Assembly (NCBI GenBank): GCA_949317995.1 | Contig: OX439048.1 | Span: 28,711,495 to 28,775,494, forward strand | Reading direction: 5' to 3' | DNA from: Acholoe squamosa | Taxonomy: Eukaryota; Annelida; Polychaeta; Phyllodocida; Polynoidae | DNA: 64,000 nucleotides | Part shown: positions 59,780 to 64,000 of the stretch, in pieces | Layout of the letters: each line of letters begins with the position of its first letter | Position numbering within the stretch: the stretch's first letter is position 1 | The notes under the pieces: generated by a model | The model's database searches: none | Told to the model about the DNA's origin: nothing | The model's input: the letters and a program-made list of their open reading frames with translations, nothing else | Translations under genes and position numbers: made by a program

Positions 59780-62529
59780 GTGAACCACCATAGTTGGAAT
59801 GCAGGGAAGTAGTGTAGTGTTTACCACTAAGCCCCAGATGGCAGTATAATAAAGCACTGTGATACAGGGAATCTGAAAAATAACACTGAAATCCTTTTCT
59901 CAAATTTGCAGGAGAACTGACGTTAATTTAACAGCATATTTGACAGTGAAGTTGATAAGAACGGAAGAGCAAAGTGGGTGGGAAATCTAATTTTCCTTGG
60001 TATGTTTTTTTCTATTTTGTAAATTGTGTCTTATTCGTACACTTAGGCTAGTGTCACTTTGATAAAGGTGTAGCCTGCGCAGACAGTTACTCCTTTTTTG
60101 TTCCACTAAGCTTTCTTGTCAATTGGTCAAGATACAGCTATAACTACTGAATAGTCAATTTCACCTCGACCGATCGAATCTCAACAGCCGATGATGGCAT
60201 GTATTGATTTGTATGCGTTTTTCTGATTGAAATGACCAAAATCAGAGGAAAATTACAACATTTGCCTGCAACTCTTGCCACCGCTCCACTAAGAGTTTCA
60301 GGTGTAACTAAAACATAGTAGATACCTCCCTTGATGCCTTAAACTACCATTGTACCAGAAAAGAGAAGGACACTTGAAAATGCATGCTTTATTATGAAAG
60401 AGAATATGAAAGCATTGATCTAACAAGCTGATGCTCGCTGACGCTGTCTCAACAGCCAATAATGGCCTGTATTGATTTGTGCATAGGGCTACATGCATCT
60501 GCTTCAACCTTTTACTTGAACTTCCAACCAATTAATTACCCAGACAATGTATTTCTAGACCAGGTAATGACCCTCAACTTGCAAACAGCTACCTTGACAT
60601 TGCTCAGGCGTGCACTTCACTGCTATAATGCACTCAAGGTCACTTCCATAGTGCAGTAGTGCACTACCAGCCGTTTTATAAATTGATACAATTCACAATG
60701 TCACTGCACACATGACACAATTCCTAGAAGATAGACTACTCATCTTATTATTATCGGTCCCACTAAATAATCCAATTACGATCTTGAGGTGATCATAAAT
60801 GAGACTAATGAGGTACTGATTGTGGCTAGATCGATTTTCAAGGTCCCCACAATGAAGGGATATAGATTCACCCAATTATAGGACAGGGCCATTATGACAG
60901 AGTGTTGGGTTATACATAACTTTTCTAGCCCATAGTCATACAATGATTCATGCATACAAGTAACTACTACAGGCATTGATGAGATTTGTTGGAATTACCT
61001 CACCTGTTGGTAATTGAGTATAGGGGTGTTTTTGCTTTTCCCTTTCTTCTTTTCAGAGTATGCATCTAAACGATTGATTGTGGGAGGGGTGTACTGTGTG
61101 CTATTTTCCCCGACCTTCTCTGAGGAGAGGGTTAGACAGGATAAACTATGACTGTTTATAGATTCTCTCATCTCCTGTACTTTCATTAGTACCCAGGGAG
61201 AAGATTGAACACCTGTCTTTCATGTTATCGAATAGCCTTTTTACTTTTCTCTCCTGCTCACAATACACTGATTGCAGTGAATGGAAAATATGAGACTATG
61301 TGAACATTTGATTTAAAGAAGAAGCATTGCTGCCTCTGGCTATATTTAGCTCCATTGTGTAATGCAACTAATCATATTGTTGTAGGTGGTTTTCTTGTTT
61401 CTCCCAATGGGAAAATACAAGGCACAATACATGCATACAGAAGTATCACTGCAAAGCAAAGGAGAGGATTAACATAATTATTTTTCCAATCGTAATTTAA
61501 GGTTCTTTCACTACCTTGGGTACACTGGTGCAAAACCCTGAAACCACAGATGAATAGTGTGGATGCTGACTTGTTGAATAATTGATGTTGACAGTGTGCA
61601 TGGGGGACCTATAATATTGCAATGGGTGTGGTCGACGGTGAAGACTGTTATAAAAGATAAATGATTGACAACAATGCCCAGTAGTCACATCACAGCCCCT
61701 TTCTCATACAATATGACTCTAAAAAGAAACAAAATAGAGTCTGTCAAATAATTCCTGTAGAGCCGATGACACTGAGCCTGTAACTAACATCTCAAACTGC
61801 CGGCACATCTATTGAAATACGCTCCTGGTTTGAATCAAAGATAATGTATGAAGATTACGATATTGGAGTTTTCTGCGGAAATAAGGACTTCAGAGGGATT
61901 GTACTAAGAGGGAGAGAGAGCTCTGGCAGATAATATAATTAATATCGGTCTTACTGGTTCATAGATCCATTCAATCTGCTAGGAGGCACTCCCATTTCAC
62001 TTACATTGCGTTTTCTATATTAAATGAGGGTATTTCGGTCTTCAGGGTATTCTACTTAAGGCCTACTGATTATTATCTGTCTTAGAAGACGTGAATTGAA
62101 AGTATGCTTCATCAAAAGGCTCAGTGAACATTCATACTTCAATTTAAAGGACTATTATTTTATGGCCGTACAATAAGCGATCCTCCAGAGTCATTAGAGT
62201 GTTTACTGAAGCCTATGGTTTCCAAACATTTCTATAGCTAAAACTGATAAAATGATGTTCATAACTTCTGAACAGCGAAAATTGCATTTATGCCCAAGTG
62301 GGATGTCTTACAGGATAAATGCTGCTTACCATTGTTCCAAACTGCCAGGAAAAGAACTACAATATGGATTCAACTTTCTGTGTCCACTTGGTATTTTTTC
62401 ACCGTTGTCCTGCCAAAAACCACTATAATTCCTGCGATACTTATAATCCTTTATTGCATGATAGGTTTTTTTTTTAATTGAATAATGTGGGGAAGGCCTG
62501 ACCATTGCGGGGTTGGCCTACCTAAAAGG
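59780..62529. other. Gene-free DNA
   Basis: A 34-bp direct repeat starting TCTCAACAGCC occurs at about 60179 and 60449. Nothing else is recognised. Confidence 0.35.
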
Positions 62530-62722
62530 CCACTTCCATTGCCGTCACCCTATTCCGTCAGTGATGATTCTGTCATGATTCTGTCCAAAATTGTGGCGGA
62601 ATGGTGACAGAATGGTCACAGAATGAAATTCCGTCACAATTCCATCATGATTCTGTCACTATTCCATCCAAAATTGTGACGGAATCGTCACTGACGGAAT
62701 AGGGTGACGACAATGGAAGTGG
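62530..62722. mobile_element. 193-bp palindromic MITE
   Basis: TIRs of at least 35 bp: CCACTTCCATTGCCGTCACC at the left, GGTGACGACAATGGAAGTGG at the right, and further pairing inward. The interior is built from many ATTCYGTCA/TGACRGAAT words. Confidence 0.85.
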
Positions 62723-62729
62723 GGCTTAA

Positions 62730-64000
62730 GGTTCACTGTATTTCCGCCACAACCTCTATTAAGGTGGGTCGCGGCCATTGAAAAAAAAAATCCTAGATTT
62801 TTGTAAATTTTCTCTCAGAGGTAGCTAAAATCATCTACAGACTCAAATTATGAAAAGAAAATTATGGGGTCCGTGCTACGTTTTTAAGTATTGAATTTTG
62901 ATAAAATGAAAGTATTTTTAGTTCACATGAACATGAGAAAAGGGTCGACTCAAATTTAAGAATTTTCTCTGGTCATAACAATCAAACACAGCGATGTGAA
63001 ACCTTGCATAATGAAAGATTCCGCAAATTTTATTGAAGCAAATTTCCAATAATTTTACAACAAAAACGAATATGATTCTTATTTTCAACCACTACATTTT
63101 TCTTTAACTGTTCTAAAATATTGTTCAGATAATTCGCTTTTAAAAAAGAGACTTGTTTTGATATGGGGTCCCGTGCATAAATTTATAGTTTTGGCCATTC
63201 AAAGTTTTGGCAGCATATTACTTCTGCAACATTGTCTAGGTAGAAAAAAAAACTCCAAAGTTCTTGTGCATATTTATGACTTATGTAAGTAAGTCTACCA
63301 AAAATGGTATCATTCTTACAAATGTAACCTACATGCGTGGGGATCTGCGCAGTAGGTTCAATTTTAATCCCCTCGACCCGCCTTAATGGGTACTTTATTC
63401 TACCTGATCAAAAACTGAAATAGCTAGTAGCCAACGTATCTTCTCCACAACGTTCTTTCGGCTTAATGTCAGGGGTCTTCTCTTTTCCCACATCAAGGCT
63501 TTTTCTAGTGACAGTATTCAGAGTATCTTCTTAACACAGGAAATTATCCCCCTTCCTCCTGACTCACAGTTACTAGGTTGGAGATGCTGACACACTTTTT
63601 CTCAGTACAATTGGGTTAGAATGTATTGAACTAATGTAAATCAATTACAGAATTCACTGTCATAAGTATAAAGTGATGAAGCCACATCCTCTCGGACTGA
63701 TGAAAGAAAAGAAGTGGTCCTTATACATGTATGGTGGCTGTAGGGTGGACTTAACAAACAAGACTTCACAAAATGAAACCGGGTAGATTTGAGTAACAAG
63801 ACTAGAAGGCTATGGGGTTGAGGGATGATTTATATTTATGTGCATGTACTATATTGTGTAGAAGAAGCCTACCCTCTTCCCCCAACCCCAATAGAACTAA
63901 CTTCTCACTCGGTAGGCGTTTTGTCACGTATGCTTTTCTATGGGTGGAGGTGAGGGAATGATATATACTTATTGCTCTCATGATATATAGAGTTGACCAG
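62730..64000. other. Gene-free DNA to the window end
   Basis: No feature recognised. Confidence 0.3.

Overview
This is a eukaryotic, animal-type genomic window. Genes are split by short GT-AG introns, AATAAA signals follow stop codons, (AT)n and (CT)n microsatellites occur, and most of the sequence is decayed transposable elements. I cannot name the species. An invertebrate metazoan, perhaps marine, fits best, but this rests only on element types and general composition.

Positions 1 to about 9530 hold the one well-preserved gene cluster: the right-hand part of a large PIF/Harbinger DNA transposon whose left end lies outside the window. On the + strand is a five-exon HARBI1-like DDE transposase, complete apart from its N-terminus. 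Two different Myb/SANT-domain genes lie on the - strand, both spliced. SANT1 (five exons, 364 aa) resembles the NAIF1-type partner of Harbinger transposases. SANT2 is longer (at least seven exon segments), with an acidic N-terminus, a second divergent SANT/trihelix domain, SUMO-interaction-like motifs, a coiled coil and a Glu-rich C-terminal half. Most exon junctions agree in phase. The exception is a one-base frame break in SANT2 at about 6570-6600. Palindromic CACAACGA/TCGTTGTG motifs lie upstream of both SANT genes. A 74-bp inverted repeat joins an intron of SANT2 to the element's right end. In this family the transposase is normally brought to the nucleus and the transposon ends by its SANT partner, so two SANT proteins in one element is the main point of interest.

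From 9.5 to 17 kb there are three related MITEs with TTA target duplications, a fold-back element, and a disrupted gene for a lysine-rich, MADF-like protein (14.6-16.4 kb) that looks like a remnant from another DNA transposon.

From 17 to 64 kb I see no convincing host gene. This region contains several decayed non-LTR retrotransposon fragments (24.2, 32.5, 37.9 and 41.3 kb), at least five tRNA-derived SINE heads, and short palindromic elements at 27.3, 35.7, 37.2 and 62.6 kb. It also contains one MITE family with near-perfect RFX X-box palindromes, another with TGTTACTCCCTGCTCAAA ends arrayed at 45-47 kb, minisatellites of 20, 21, 31, 73 and 79 bp, and several ordered, unclassified interspersed repeats. 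One short open segment at 42.1 kb could be an exon, with low confidence.
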